From an uncultured Porphyromonadaceae bacterium (GTDB taxonomy: Bacteria; Bacteroidota; Bacteroidia; Bacteroidales; Muribaculaceae), in NCBI GenBank assembly GCA_947175545.1, contig CAMWNI010000001.1:310001-374000 (forward strand): a stretch of DNA of 64,000 nucleotides. The letters are read 5' to 3'. Under the pieces are notes generated by a model. The model made no database searches, was not told where the DNA came from, and saw only the letters and a program-made list of their open reading frames with translations. Shown here piece by piece: positions 1 through 8,957 of this stretch (positions are counted from its first letter, which is position 1; each line of letters starts with the position of its first letter). A program made the position numbers and the translations under genes.

Positions 1-312
1 GCCTCAGTTACTAGAGGCGATCACCTTAAGTGCGCAGATGGCATAAATGCTTTGAACTGCCCAGACGATACATCTCTGTTAGGGTATATCTACGGACCTG
101 CCGGCGAAGCCGAGTGGCCAATAGGAATCAAGTGCCAATCTGGTTCAGATATTCAAGAAGTCTATTGCCCTCCATCGGGCGCTTCAGCGGATAATGTCGT
201 GGATGCTTGTACTGACAAGGAGAGTGGCGCAAGCTGTTATTGGACCGATGGTCGTAATATGTTTAGTGGAGTGTGCCACATATCAAACTCAAACGTTCTT
301 TATTGTAAGTAG
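1..312 (+). CDS. Cys-rich hypothetical protein, 3' part only
   Basis: The frame is open from the first base, so the gene begins outside the window; the TTG at 52 in the ORF track is not a likely start. The visible 103 residues hold eight cysteines and end in YCK, with many Gly, Ser and Asp and no membrane segment. This suggests the disulfide-bonded end of an exported protein. I do not recognise the family. Codons such as TTA, ATA and AGA are commoner here than in the neighbouring genes. A good terminator follows, which supports a real expressed gene. It converges on tsaE. Confidence 0.6.
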   Translation, partial: ASVTRGDHLKCADGINALNCPDDTSLLGYIYGPAGEAEWPIGIKCQSGSDIQEVYCPPSGASADNVVDACTDKESGASCYWTDGRNMFSGVCHISNSNVLYCK

Positions 313-392
313 GTTTAATTTGTGTTTCGATATCCAATAATAGGATAGAGAATAGACCCACTCTTGTTTATCAACTTTTTGGAATTATTTAA

Positions 393-438
393 GGCTGTGT
401 TCAGTTCAGTTTAATTGAATGAACACAGCCTCTTTTTT
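393..438 (+). terminator. Rho-independent terminator of the left-edge gene
   Basis: GGCTGTGTTCA (393-403) pairs perfectly with TGAACACAGCC (420-430), and TTCA/TGAA can extend the stem inside the loop. TCTTTTTT follows on the plus strand. Read on the minus strand, for tsaE, the hairpin is followed only by TTAAATAATT, so termination there would be weaker. Confidence 0.85.
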
Positions 439-460
439 GTGGTGTCTTGTTTAGCGGGAG

Positions 461-883
461 TTACTGCCAGCGGAGCAGGCGCGAGCCGTCAGGGTTAACG
501 GAGAGGGAGACTTCGACGACGTCGGTCGGGAGTATAGGGTCAATGACGTCGGGCCATTCAATCAGGCAGAGTGCGCCACAGTCGAGATAGTCTTCGACGC
601 CCATGTCAAGGGCTTCTTCGAGGCTTTCGAGACGGTAGAGGTCGAAGTGGTAGATGAGTTCGGCTGTTGTGTCAGAGCGATATTCGTTGACGAGGGCGAA
701 CGTCGGCGAGGATGTCGCGTCGGTTTCGACTCCGAGCTGGCGGCAGAGTTCGTTGATGAATGTTGTCTTGCCGGCTCCCATTTCGCCTTTGAAGGTGACG
801 ACGGTGCGGTCTCCGAGGCTGTTGATGAACTGTCGGGCCGCTTCGGGCAGGGATTTGAGTGAAGTCAGGGTTATTTCGTTCAC
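461..883 (-). CDS. tsaE: TsaE, ATPase for tRNA t6A37 threonylcarbamoyl transfer
   Basis: Cytoplasmic P-loop ATPase that works with the TsaB/TsaD complex to place threonylcarbamoyl on A37 of ANN-decoding tRNAs. Walker A is GEMGAGKTT at residues 33-41; SSPTF and the DLYRLE segment are typical of the family, and the 140-aa length is normal. The start codon overlaps the stop of the upstream GEVED-domain gene in an ATGA, so it is translationally coupled as the last gene of the GH29-GEVED-tsaE unit. That partnership with exported glycan proteins is odd for a tRNA gene. Confidence 0.95.
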   Translation of the reverse strand: MNEITLTSLKSLPEAARQFINSLGDRTVVTFKGEMGAGKTTFINELCRQLGVETDATSSPTFALVNEYRSDTTAELIYHFDLYRLESLEEALDMGVEDYLDCGALCLIEWPDVIDPILPTDVVEVSLSVNPDGSRLLRWQ

Positions 884-3075
884 AGTCTGGTTGTTTTTCC
901 GTTAATGATCACAACGCCGCCTTTTGTGGGTTTGAGGACACGGCGACCGAGAAGATCGTAGGTGTTGTCGGCGTTGTCGGTTTCGCTGTTTATTTCTTCA
1001 ATAGAGGATTCGTCGGGGTCTTTCTGAGGGTCAGTGACCTTGACGGTGAAGTCGAGGACGGCGCCGCCGTTGTCCCAGATTTTGTTGCTCTGCTCTTCGC
1101 GTGGGCGTCCGGCGGGGTCAATGTTGTCCCAGTCGATTTTCAGGCGTGCGCGGTAGTTTCCGGGGTTTAGGTCGGCGGGGATGGTGAAGTCAGGTAGTTT
1201 TGATTTGAAGGCTCCGCCGCCGGAGAGTGTTTCGCCGGCGGAGTTTTTCCCGTTGTAGTAGGTGAAGCTGACCACCTCGCTGGTTTCGTCCGGTGTCCCC
1301 TCAGCGTTGAGGGTCGGGGCGAAAAAACCGTTGTCGTTGTAGTCAATGTAGAGGTAGGCGTGCATTGCGTTGCCGGTGTAGTCAATGGTGGCGCTTACTT
1401 TCTGTCCAGGGTTGACATTGAGAAAGTTGTCGAGTTTTTCAACGTAGACGTAGCGGGGATTGACGTTGTCTGTGATGCTGATCTGGCTTGCAGCGGAGCC
1501 TTCGGGCTGGAAGGTGACGCTGTTGAGGTGGCGGTCAACGCGCGAGATTGTCTGGTCTTTGTCGAAGTTTACGGCGTAGTATTCTTCGCGGGTTCCGACC
1601 TGTGCCATGCGGCCTTGAAGGAGGACGTTGCCGAACATGCATTCCGCGGGGACGGTGAAGAGATTGCTGTCTTTTTGGAATAGACTCAGGGGGAAGTCCC
1701 GGATGAACCAGTTCGGGTTTCCGTAGCGGTCGAAGCGGTTTTCTTCACCTTCGGTATCGATTGTGCCGTAGCCGTATTTGATGGTGAAGCCGTTGTTTTC
1801 GAATCCGTTTTCGGGGGCAATCAGGATTTCGAAGGGTTCGAAGGCCGGGACGGTGTAATTTGAGAGTTTGCTGCCGTCGGCGGCGAGGATTTCGCCGTTG
1901 AGCTGGAAGTCATTGGCGTTTGCGGTTGCTCCGGGCTTGACGATGTTGAGCATTGCATCAACGACAATGCCGCCGTTGTTGAGAATCATGTTGGAGGGAT
2001 CCGGGTTGCCTGCGGGGTCGGTGCAGTTCCAGTCAATTTTGAAGCGGATTCGGTAGAGTCCTGATTCAAGGTTGGCGGGGATGGTGAAGGCCGGGAGGGT
2101 CCAGTTGTTGCCGGAGGTTGAGGCCATCAGTTCGTTGGAGCCGTCAGTTTCGATGTCGAAGCGTCCGTTGCGGTCAAGGTCAACGTAGCAGTAGGCGTTC
2201 ATCCAGTTGCCTTTGTAGCCGATTGCGGGGGTGATTCTTTCGCCGGGTTCAACGGTGATTGGGTTTTCGTTCAGTTTGTCGTAGTAGCCTTTTTTGTCGG
2301 TCTGCTGGTTGATTGCGATACGACGTGAGCCGTGTGAGGCGGTTTTGATTTCGACATATTCGGTGTAGCGGTCGTTTCGGTTTATTTTGCCGTCTGCTTT
2401 GTCGAAAGATGTCGGGTAATAGTCGTAGACGAGTTCGGGAGTGGCAGAGTCGTTGATTTTGATGTCGTCGACGTAGAAGAGGAAGTCGGAGTCGAGGTTA
2501 TGCGGCGATTCCAGGTCAGGGACGATTACGAGGGAGCGCATCGTGATTCCGCCGGCGCCTTTGATTGCAAAGACCATGTCGTTCCAGACGCCGGGGCGTG
2601 CGGTGTTCTGGCTGACGGTCCAGAATTGTTCGACGAAGGGGTCTTGGTCCGGGACGTCGTTGCGCGAGCCGAGGCCGACGAGCATTACTCGTCCTTCGAC
2701 GGGCTTGAGGAGTTTGACGTGGACGTACTTGACGGAGGTTGTCAGTTCAAAGAGGTTCTGGTCGTCCAGGTCAATGCGGAGTCCGAAGCGGTTCGAGCCG
2801 AAGCGCGAGCGCTGGGTTCCGGCTACTTTTTCGGATGGGTTTGGTATGGTCTGGACAATTTCGTTCTCGTTGCGGTCAGGGTTTGAGACGATGAGGGGGG
2901 TGAGGCTCAGGCGTCCGTCACGGAAGGGTGATTTTTCCCAACAGTCATAGACGGAGATTGTTTTGAAGCCTTCGTCGGTTTCGAAGTCGATATCTTTTGT
3001 CCATTCGGCATTTACGGGCATCACGGCCGCCGCCATGCCGAGGATTAGCGAGAGTCTTTTCATTTTTTCAGTCAT
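880..3075 (-). CDS. Exported protein with two GEVED-like domains and C-terminal sorting-like motif
   Basis: A signal peptide (MKRLSLILGMAAAVMPVNA) begins at the first or second Met; 3063 is an equally good start. Residues ~25-215 look like a jelly-roll carbohydrate-binding region ending in FYVDDIKI. Two repeats resembling GEVED domains follow (around 240-380 and 540-690), each with a Y-x-D-x-(D/N)-x-N-G-x-F element and a later R-(I/L)-KIDW element. The end, YDLLGRR through VIINGK, resembles the short C-terminal motif of type IX-exported Bacteroidales proteins. It lies 16 nt after the GH29 gene, so probably a surface partner in glycan binding. No catalytic motif was recognised. Confidence 0.75.
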   Translation of the reverse strand: MTEKMKRLSLILGMAAAVMPVNAEWTKDIDFETDEGFKTISVYDCWEKSPFRDGRLSLTPLIVSNPDRNENEIVQTIPNPSEKVAGTQRSRFGSNRFGLRIDLDDQNLFELTTSVKYVHVKLLKPVEGRVMLVGLGSRNDVPDQDPFVEQFWTVSQNTARPGVWNDMVFAIKGAGGITMRSLVIVPDLESPHNLDSDFLFYVDDIKINDSATPELVYDYYPTSFDKADGKINRNDRYTEYVEIKTASHGSRRIAINQQTDKKGYYDKLNENPITVEPGERITPAIGYKGNWMNAYCYVDLDRNGRFDIETDGSNELMASTSGNNWTLPAFTIPANLESGLYRIRFKIDWNCTDPAGNPDPSNMILNNGGIVVDAMLNIVKPGATANANDFQLNGEILAADGSKLSNYTVPAFEPFEILIAPENGFENNGFTIKYGYGTIDTEGEENRFDRYGNPNWFIRDFPLSLFQKDSNLFTVPAECMFGNVLLQGRMAQVGTREEYYAVNFDKDQTISRVDRHLNSVTFQPEGSAASQISITDNVNPRYVYVEKLDNFLNVNPGQKVSATIDYTGNAMHAYLYIDYNDNGFFAPTLNAEGTPDETSEVVSFTYYNGKNSAGETLSGGGAFKSKLPDFTIPADLNPGNYRARLKIDWDNIDPAGRPREEQSNKIWDNGGAVLDFTVKVTDPQKDPDESSIEEINSETDNADNTYDLLGRRVLKPTKGGVVIINGKTTRL

Positions 3076-3091
3076 GGTTGAGGTGAGTGAA

Positions 3092-4582
3092 TTAGTAGAT
3101 GCTTACGGTGTGGAGAGTGGGGCAGGCTTTGGCGTCCCTGATGTGGATTCGGATTGCTTTGAGGTCCTGGCCGTCGCCATAGTTGGAGGTGCTTCCGCTC
3201 AGGGCAAGAATGCGCTTGTAGCCGACGGTGGTTGTCTGCATTCCGGTGAATGGAATCCAGGTGAATCCGTCCGTTGAGGTTTCGACTTCGAACTCTTTGA
3301 TGCGTTGTCCGAGGCGCATGTACTCCTGAAGTGCGATGAGGTGTACGTTTTTGGGTTCGTCGAATGTGAGGGTTATGGTTGCGTCAGTCACGCCGTCAGG
3401 GGCGGCCCAGTATGTTTCTTTGTCGCCGTCAATGAGGTTTGACGCGTCGTAGGTTCGTGAGGCTCCGTTAGTGCGGGTGACGGATGCTTCGGCTGTTGCC
3501 ATGGGTGCGAGGTCTGTTCCGAGTCTTTGACGTAGCATTTCGCCAAATTCTTTGAGGACTTTTACGTCGGCTTCGGGGAGGATGCCATGGTTGTTGGGGG
3601 GGTAGTTGAGGATGAGGGTGGCGTTTCGGCCGATGGTTTCCATGTAGAACTGCCATACGCGATTCGCGGAGTGAGGATTTTCGCCTGAGTGCCAGAACCA
3701 ACCGCGGTTGGTTGCTTTGGCGTCTGATTCGCCGTGTTTCCAGTACCAGGCGTTGGGGTCACCGTTGACTCCGTCGCCGTAGCTCCAGCAGGTTTCGCCG
3801 GCCCATCCGGCTTCGTTTCCGATCCAGCGGGCTTCGTCGCCGACACCCCACATTACGCAGTCAGGCATTTTTTTGTGTACCCAGTCGCGGAGGTTCGGTA
3901 TGTCGTAGTAAGTGGATGCGTCGATCGTTCTGTTTTCGTTTGCGCCACCGTAGTAGCCGCCACCGCCGTTTGCTCCGTCGAACCACATTTCGAATTGGTC
4001 GGTTCCGTACGATGTCAGTTCGTCACATTGTTTTTTGAATACTTTTTCGACGTAGTTGTTTGTTCCGTCGCCGTAGTAGGCTGAGTTACGGTCCCAGGGG
4101 CTTACGTAGAAGCCATATTTCATGTCAAGGTCGCGTGCGGCCTGTGCGAATTCTTCGGCGATGTTTGTTTTGCCGTTTTCGTTGCCTGCGTTGATGATGG
4201 AGTGGTCAGTTGTTTCGGTTGGCCAGAGGCAGAAGCCGTCGTGGTGTTTAACAACTGCGATGCCGCCTTTCATTCCGGCTTCTTTTACGGCTTCGAGCCA
4301 TTGGCGGGGGTTAGGCTTGCTCAGGGGAGCGTAGAGTTTTGTGTCTTCGTCGCCGTTGCCCCATTCTTTGTCGGTGAAGGTGTTCATGCCATAGTGGAAG
4401 AAGGCGTAGAATTCGGTTTCCATCCATTTGACTTGGCGGTCATGTGGAACGGGGTGGACCGGGGCCGGTTCGTTGTCAGGATTGGCCAGGGTCTGGTCAA
4501 CGAGCTGCAGCTCATTCTGCGGGGCTGCGTTGACGGCTCCGGCTGCGATGGCAGCGAGACAGAGTGAGTAGAAGATTTTCAT
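3092..4582 (-). CDS. GH29 alpha-L-fucosidase with C-terminal F5/8C (CBM32-like) domain
   Basis: Hydrolyses terminal alpha-L-fucose, for example from mucin or other host glycans, outside the cytoplasm. A signal peptide occupies about residues 1-19. The catalytic barrel covers about 45-345, with the family signature KHHDGFCLW (112-120) and the likely nucleophile Asp202 in EMWFDGANG. A discoidin-like domain covers roughly 350-496 (LIDGDKETYWAAPDG). The 496-aa length fits GH29 enzymes with one binding module. It is the first gene of the unit driven by the promoter at 4627-4657. Confidence 0.93.
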   Translation of the reverse strand: MKIFYSLCLAAIAAGAVNAAPQNELQLVDQTLANPDNEPAPVHPVPHDRQVKWMETEFYAFFHYGMNTFTDKEWGNGDEDTKLYAPLSKPNPRQWLEAVKEAGMKGGIAVVKHHDGFCLWPTETTDHSIINAGNENGKTNIAEEFAQAARDLDMKYGFYVSPWDRNSAYYGDGTNNYVEKVFKKQCDELTSYGTDQFEMWFDGANGGGGYYGGANENRTIDASTYYDIPNLRDWVHKKMPDCVMWGVGDEARWIGNEAGWAGETCWSYGDGVNGDPNAWYWKHGESDAKATNRGWFWHSGENPHSANRVWQFYMETIGRNATLILNYPPNNHGILPEADVKVLKEFGEMLRQRLGTDLAPMATAEASVTRTNGASRTYDASNLIDGDKETYWAAPDGVTDATITLTFDEPKNVHLIALQEYMRLGQRIKEFEVETSTDGFTWIPFTGMQTTTVGYKRILALSGSTSNYGDGQDLKAIRIHIRDAKACPTLHTVSIY

Positions 4583-4626
4583 TGATAGAAGATTTGGTTT
4601 ATTGATTAGTTTTTTGTTTCTCTGTG

Positions 4627-4657
4627 CAAAAATATGAAATTTTTGCGAGAATTCAAA
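4627..4657 (-). promoter_or_regulatory. Bacteroidota-type promoter for the GH29 unit
   Basis: Read on the minus strand: TTTG (4657-4654), 19 nt, TATTTTTG (4634-4627), matching the -33 TTTG and -7 TAnnTTTG consensus of Bacteroidota. The start site would be near 4621, giving a leader of about 40 nt before the GH29 ATG. It lies just past the stop of the pseudouridine synthase gene. Confidence 0.7.
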
Positions 4658-4676
4658 ATTTATGGGGCTTGTGGGG

Positions 4677-5582
4677 TCAGCGGAAGCCTCGGAAGGGTAT
4701 GGGGGTTGTGAAGTGCATGTCGCGGCGGGTGATTGGGTGTACGAAGCGGAGAGTGAGTGCGTGGAGACACATCCGGTGCATCGGTGATGTGTGGCCTCCG
4801 TATCGTCGGTCGCCGCTGATTGGGGTTCCGAGCAGCTTCATGTGTACTCGAATCTGGTTTTTGCGCCCGGTGTCAAGTTCGCATTCTACGAGGCTGAGTC
4901 CGCGGGCCGACGAGAGGGTGCGGTAGCGGGTGACTGCGAGCTGGCCTTCAGTTGAATCTTCGGGGAGGGAGTAGACTTCGTGGCGTGAGTTTTCGGCCAG
5001 TCGAGAGCGTATGGTTCCTTCGTGGGGTTGGGGAATGCCTTCGACCAGGCATACGTATTTTCTCTGGAGGACCATATTGTTCCAGTTGTGTTGGAGGGCT
5101 TCTTTTGCCTGTAAGTTTTTGGCGAAGACCATGAGTCCGGTTGTGTCCCGGTCGAGGCGGTGGACAATGAAGAGTTTGTTGTCAGAGTGGGACCATTTCA
5201 GGTAGTCGCGGAGGATTGAGTAGGCTGTTTCGCGTTCACGTCCGGAGTCATCGGCCATGGACAGGAGTCCGTAGCCTTTGTTGATGACGATGATGTCGTC
5301 GTCTTCGAAGACGATTCGGAGACGCCGATGGTTGAATTCGCGAAATTCGCGGCTGAGGTTAACGTCAACGGATGATCCGGGGAGCAGGGGTTGGTTTGCG
5401 CGCGAGGTGACGTTGGAGTTGACGCGGACCTGGCGATGGGCCAGCATCTGCTTGAGTGTTGTGCGCTTGAGCGCGGGGAGTTTTTCGGAGAGGAAGGGCA
5501 GGAGGTCCGTCGGAGTGGTGACTTCGAAGGAGCGGATAATGTCAGGTTTGCCTGCGCTGGGGAGCGTGGAGAGTCTGCTCAT
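4677..5582 (-). CDS. RluA-family RNA pseudouridine synthase
   Basis: Converts uridine to pseudouridine in rRNA or tRNA. Residues ~20-85 form an S4-type RNA-binding domain (LKQMLAHRQVRVN). The catalytic motif HRLDRDTTGLMVFAK carries the active-site Asp, and later ELDTGRKNQIRVHM and GDRRYGG are family motifs. At 301 aa it is a full RluA/RluC/RluD-type enzyme; the exact target cannot be read from sequence. The start overlaps the topA stop by 4 nt, so the two are coupled. Confidence 0.92.
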   Translation of the reverse strand: MSRLSTLPSAGKPDIIRSFEVTTPTDLLPFLSEKLPALKRTTLKQMLAHRQVRVNSNVTSRANQPLLPGSSVDVNLSREFREFNHRRLRIVFEDDDIIVINKGYGLLSMADDSGRERETAYSILRDYLKWSHSDNKLFIVHRLDRDTTGLMVFAKNLQAKEALQHNWNNMVLQRKYVCLVEGIPQPHEGTIRSRLAENSRHEVYSLPEDSTEGQLAVTRYRTLSSARGLSLVECELDTGRKNQIRVHMKLLGTPISGDRRYGGHTSPMHRMCLHALTLRFVHPITRRDMHFTTPIPFRGFR

Positions 5583-7909
5583 GATTTTTTGCTACGGGTT
5601 TTGCCTGCCTTGGGGGCGGGTTGGTTCTGGATTATTTCGTGACACTGTTCAAGGGTCAGGGTTTCAGGCTTTTCGACGGTGCGGGGGATTTTATAGTTTT
5701 TTTTGCGGAAGACTATGTAGGGTCCGAAGCGTCCGTTGAGAATTTGGAGTTCAGGCTCTTCAGGGAAGTCGCGGAGAATGCGGCCGGCTTCTTCGCGACG
5801 TTTGTCGACGATGAGGTCAATTGCCTGCTGGAGGGTAATTTCGGCGGGTTCTATGTCTTTTGGGATGCTGGCGAATTTGCCGGCGTGTTTGACATAAGGT
5901 CCGAAGCGTCCGATTGCGACGCTGACTTCGGAACCTTCGAAGTCGCCGATGATTCTTGGAAATTCGAAGAGCCCGAGGGCTTCGTCAAGGGTAATTGAGG
6001 CCATTGACTGTCCTTTGAGGAGAGAGGCGAATCGGGGTTTTTCGTCTGATTCGGCGTCGCCGATCTGGACGAGGGGTCCGAAGCGTCCGATTTTGACGCT
6101 GACAGGTTTGCCGGATTTAGGGTCTGTGCCGAGAATTCGTTCGCCGACGCGATGTTCGGTGCGGGTTGCCAGGGCGCGGTCAACTTCAGGGTGGAAGCGG
6201 TTATAGAATTTTCCGATTTCGCTTTGCCATAGGCTTTTGCCTTCGGCAATTTCGTCGAATTGCTCTTCGACCTGAGCGGTGAAGTTATAGTCGAGGATGT
6301 CAGGGAAGTTTTCGGCCAGGTAGTCGTTGACAATCATTCCGGTGTCTGTCGGGACGAGTTTGCCTCGGTCGGAGCCGACAGTTTCGGTTCTGATGGTGCT
6401 TGAGATTGAGCCGTTGAGGGGGTTCAGGGAGAGGATTTCGAATTGGCGTTCGATGCCGTCTTTGTCGCCGCGCTCAACGTATTGTCGCTGTTGGATTGTG
6501 GAAATTGTCGGGGCGTAGGTGGACGGACGTCCAATTCCGAGTTCTTCCATTTTTTTGACGAGGGATGCTTCGGTGTATCGCGGCGGATGGGCGGTGAACC
6601 GCTGGGTTGCAGTGATTTCGATTGCGTTTAGTTTTTCGCCGGTGGTAAGTGCGGGAAGAAGTCCGGCGGCTTCGGCTGTTTCGTCGTCGTGGCTTTCCAT
6701 GTAGACGCGAAGGAATCCGTCGAATTTGATTGTTTCGCCCTGTGCGGTCAGGTGTTCGGGGCGGTTGCTGATTTGGATCTCGGCGGTTGTCCGTTCGAGG
6801 GTGGCGTCGGCCATTTGTGAGGCGATTGCCCGGCGCCGAATCAGGGTGTAGAGTTTTTGTTCGCGTTCGGAACCGTGAATCTGTTCGATGTCGACGTATG
6901 TCGGTCGGATTGCTTCGTGGGCTTCCTGGGCGCCTTTTGTCCCGGTGTGGTAGCGGCGGGTCTGGATGTATTCGGGACCGAGTTTTTTGGTGATGACTTT
7001 GGCGATTGAACTGAGGGCAAGGTTTGAGAGGTTGACGGAGTCGGTTCGCATGTATGTGATGTGGCCGGCTTCGTAGAGGTCCTGAGCAATGCGCATTGTC
7101 TGGGCAACGGTGAAGCCGAGTTTGCGCGCGGCTTCTTGCTGGAGGGTTGATGTTGTGAATGGAGGCGCGGGGGATTTGCTGACGGGTTTTGTCAGGACTT
7201 TGCCGACTGAAAATTCAGCATTGGCGCAGTCTTCGAGGAGGCTGAGGGCCTGCTGGCGGTTATTGAGTCGGGTTGAGAGTTCGGTTCTGAGGTTTGCGCC
7301 TTGGGGGGTGGAGAGGGTTGCGTTGACCCGGAAGAATTCGCTGGAAGTGAAGTCTTTGATTTCACGTTCGCGGTCGGCAATGAGACGCACGGCGACGCTC
7401 TGGACTCTACCGGCCGAGAGCGATGGTTTTATTTTGCGCCACAGGACAGGGCTGAGTTCGAAGCCGACGATGCGGTCAAGGACACGGCGAGCCTGCTGGG
7501 CGTTGACTCGGTCCATGTCTATCTGGCGGGGGTTGGCGATTGCGTTTAGGATTGCATCTTTTGTGATTTCGTGGAAGGCAATCCGTCGGGTTTTTTCGGG
7601 GGTGAGTCCGAGGACTTCGTAGAGATGCCAGGCAATGGCTTCTCCTTCGCGGTCTTCATCGGAGGCGAGCCAGACGATATCGGCCTTTTTTGCGGCGGCT
7701 TTGAGTTCTTTAACCTGTTCCTTTTTATCGTCAGGAATCTCGTAGTTAGGTTCAAATGAGGGGCCGGCTCCGCCGCGAGGGTCAAGGTCAATTCCTTTTT
7801 TCGCGAGGTCGCGGATGTGGCCGCGGCTTGACATTACCTGGAAGTCTTTTCCAAGAAATTTTTCGATTGTCTTTGCTTTTGCTGGCGATTCGACTATGAC
7901 GAGATTCAC
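5579..7909 (-). CDS. topA: DNA topoisomerase I (type IA)
   Basis: Relaxes negative supercoils by transient single-strand cleavage. The Toprim domain starts at residue 1 (VIVESPAKAKTIEKFLG) with the acidic DEDREGE triad region near 84-90. The catalytic tyrosine is Tyr286 in HITYMRTDS, and SAGRVQSVAVRLI (165-177) is also typical. The C-terminus has several repeats containing GRFGP, not Cys4 zinc ribbons, and a basic tail. The 776-aa length is normal for Bacteroidota. First gene of a two-gene unit with the pseudouridine synthase. Confidence 0.97.
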   Translation of the reverse strand: MNLVIVESPAKAKTIEKFLGKDFQVMSSRGHIRDLAKKGIDLDPRGGAGPSFEPNYEIPDDKKEQVKELKAAAKKADIVWLASDEDREGEAIAWHLYEVLGLTPEKTRRIAFHEITKDAILNAIANPRQIDMDRVNAQQARRVLDRIVGFELSPVLWRKIKPSLSAGRVQSVAVRLIADREREIKDFTSSEFFRVNATLSTPQGANLRTELSTRLNNRQQALSLLEDCANAEFSVGKVLTKPVSKSPAPPFTTSTLQQEAARKLGFTVAQTMRIAQDLYEAGHITYMRTDSVNLSNLALSSIAKVITKKLGPEYIQTRRYHTGTKGAQEAHEAIRPTYVDIEQIHGSEREQKLYTLIRRRAIASQMADATLERTTAEIQISNRPEHLTAQGETIKFDGFLRVYMESHDDETAEAAGLLPALTTGEKLNAIEITATQRFTAHPPRYTEASLVKKMEELGIGRPSTYAPTISTIQQRQYVERGDKDGIERQFEILSLNPLNGSISSTIRTETVGSDRGKLVPTDTGMIVNDYLAENFPDILDYNFTAQVEEQFDEIAEGKSLWQSEIGKFYNRFHPEVDRALATRTEHRVGERILGTDPKSGKPVSVKIGRFGPLVQIGDAESDEKPRFASLLKGQSMASITLDEALGLFEFPRIIGDFEGSEVSVAIGRFGPYVKHAGKFASIPKDIEPAEITLQQAIDLIVDKRREEAGRILRDFPEEPELQILNGRFGPYIVFRKKNYKIPRTVEKPETLTLEQCHEIIQNQPAPKAGKTRSKKS

Positions 7910-7973
7910 AATGGATAAAAAATATTAATGGATGAACAATGGTTTTGATTGGAGGAGGAGGTATGGGTGGGTG

Positions 7974-8005
7974 CAAAATTACGGAATTTTTTCCGTAAAA
8001 TCAAA
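7974..8005 (-). promoter_or_regulatory. topA promoter with inverted repeat in the spacer
   Basis: On the minus strand: TTTG (8005-8002), exactly 20 nt, TAATTTTG (7981-7974). The -33 element overlaps the stop codon of the upstream PCMD gene. The spacer holds ACGGAA-N4-TTCCGT (7981-7996), which abuts the -7 box. The inverted repeat could be an operator or the remains of a terminator for the upstream gene. The start site near 7968 leaves a leader of about 59 nt. Confidence 0.75.
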
Positions 8006-8948
8006 ATGCAAGTCCGATGTTGTCGACCCACAGCTCCATTCCGAGCTGTCCTTCGTAGGCCGTTCCGGATCCGGCGGAACACATTACGATTATGTGGGTT
8101 GGAGTGGCGTCAGCGCTGTCCCATCCCTCTTCCTGGACGGGGACCATTTTCCCTTTCGAGTTGCGGGCATAGTATGATTTCTGGCCGTTCAGGAGGCCCA
8201 TGTATGGCTTGTAGCCGGGTTGTTTGGATGCGTCACCGTAGATTACGGGGATATGGTGGGCGGTTTTCCAGTCTGAGTTTCCGGTAAAGCGTTCGCGTCC
8301 GGTTCCGACGCGTTTTGCGTGTATGTTTCCGTCGGCGTCTTCCCAGCGACGCTGGAGGTATATAAAGACGTCGCTTGAGTCTTTTCCGGGGCGTGTTTTT
8401 TTCGAGCCGGTCGTTGCGTAAGTCAGGATTCCGCTCTGAGGGTCGATGACTTTATAGTCGAGGACGAGGGCTTTTGGGCGCTTGGTGTATGGGATTCCCA
8501 TTTCCATTTTGGAGTAGGGGTTTGAGGTGTTTGAAATCGGTTCAATCATTTCGCCCAGGAAGATTGAGCCGCTGACAAGGACTTCGATGTCGAAGAGTCC
8601 GAGGACTTTGCAGGCTTCTAGGATGGTTGTCAGGCGCGCGGCCTTGCCTTGTCCGGGGTGATTGGCGGGGAAGACGGCGTTAGAGGTTTTAGAAACGCCC
8701 ATGACTTTTGCGTAAACGTTGGAGGTTGCCCAGGGTGAGCCGCCCTGGTTTTTGTATGCGTCAGTGCGGTCAATTGTTGCTGTCGGTGCTATTTCGTAGA
8801 CTTGTTTTGTTTTTCCGCCAATGATTCCGCTTTCCTTGATGTTGCGGGTAACCCAGCGGTTCATATCGCCGAAGGGGATGGGTTCGACGGTTTCAGCGCT
8901 TGCAGAAGCGGCGATGGTTGAGAGTAATGCGAGGAATATCTTTTTCAT
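8001..8948 (-). CDS. Exported PCMD-like (putative carbohydrate metabolism) domain protein
   Basis: A signal peptide (MKKIFLALLSTIAASASA) is followed by one domain of about 295 residues. The end, EGQLGMELWVDNIGLAF, matches the closing beta strands of PCMD-type jelly-roll proteins (the LWVDN element), and KALVLDYKV with an inner VFIYLQRRW segment fits as well. These proteins are common on Bacteroidales surfaces and probably bind glycans; no enzyme activity is evident. It sits 70 nt after the GT2 gene, with a 7-bp inverted repeat just before its start. Confidence 0.65.
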   Translation of the reverse strand: MKKIFLALLSTIAASASAETVEPIPFGDMNRWVTRNIKESGIIGGKTKQVYEIAPTATIDRTDAYKNQGGSPWATSNVYAKVMGVSKTSNAVFPANHPGQGKAARLTTILEACKVLGLFDIEVLVSGSIFLGEMIEPISNTSNPYSKMEMGIPYTKRPKALVLDYKVIDPQSGILTYATTGSKKTRPGKDSSDVFIYLQRRWEDADGNIHAKRVGTGRERFTGNSDWKTAHHIPVIYGDASKQPGYKPYMGLLNGQKSYYARNSKGKMVPVQEEGWDSADATPTHIIVMCSAGSGTAYEGQLGMELWVDNIGLAF

Positions 8949-8957
8949 AACGAGTGT

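Noticed and set aside
393-438. Hairpin as a terminator for tsaE on the minus strand
   Set aside because: The minus-strand tail is TTAAATAATT rather than a U-run, so it was assigned to the plus strand only.
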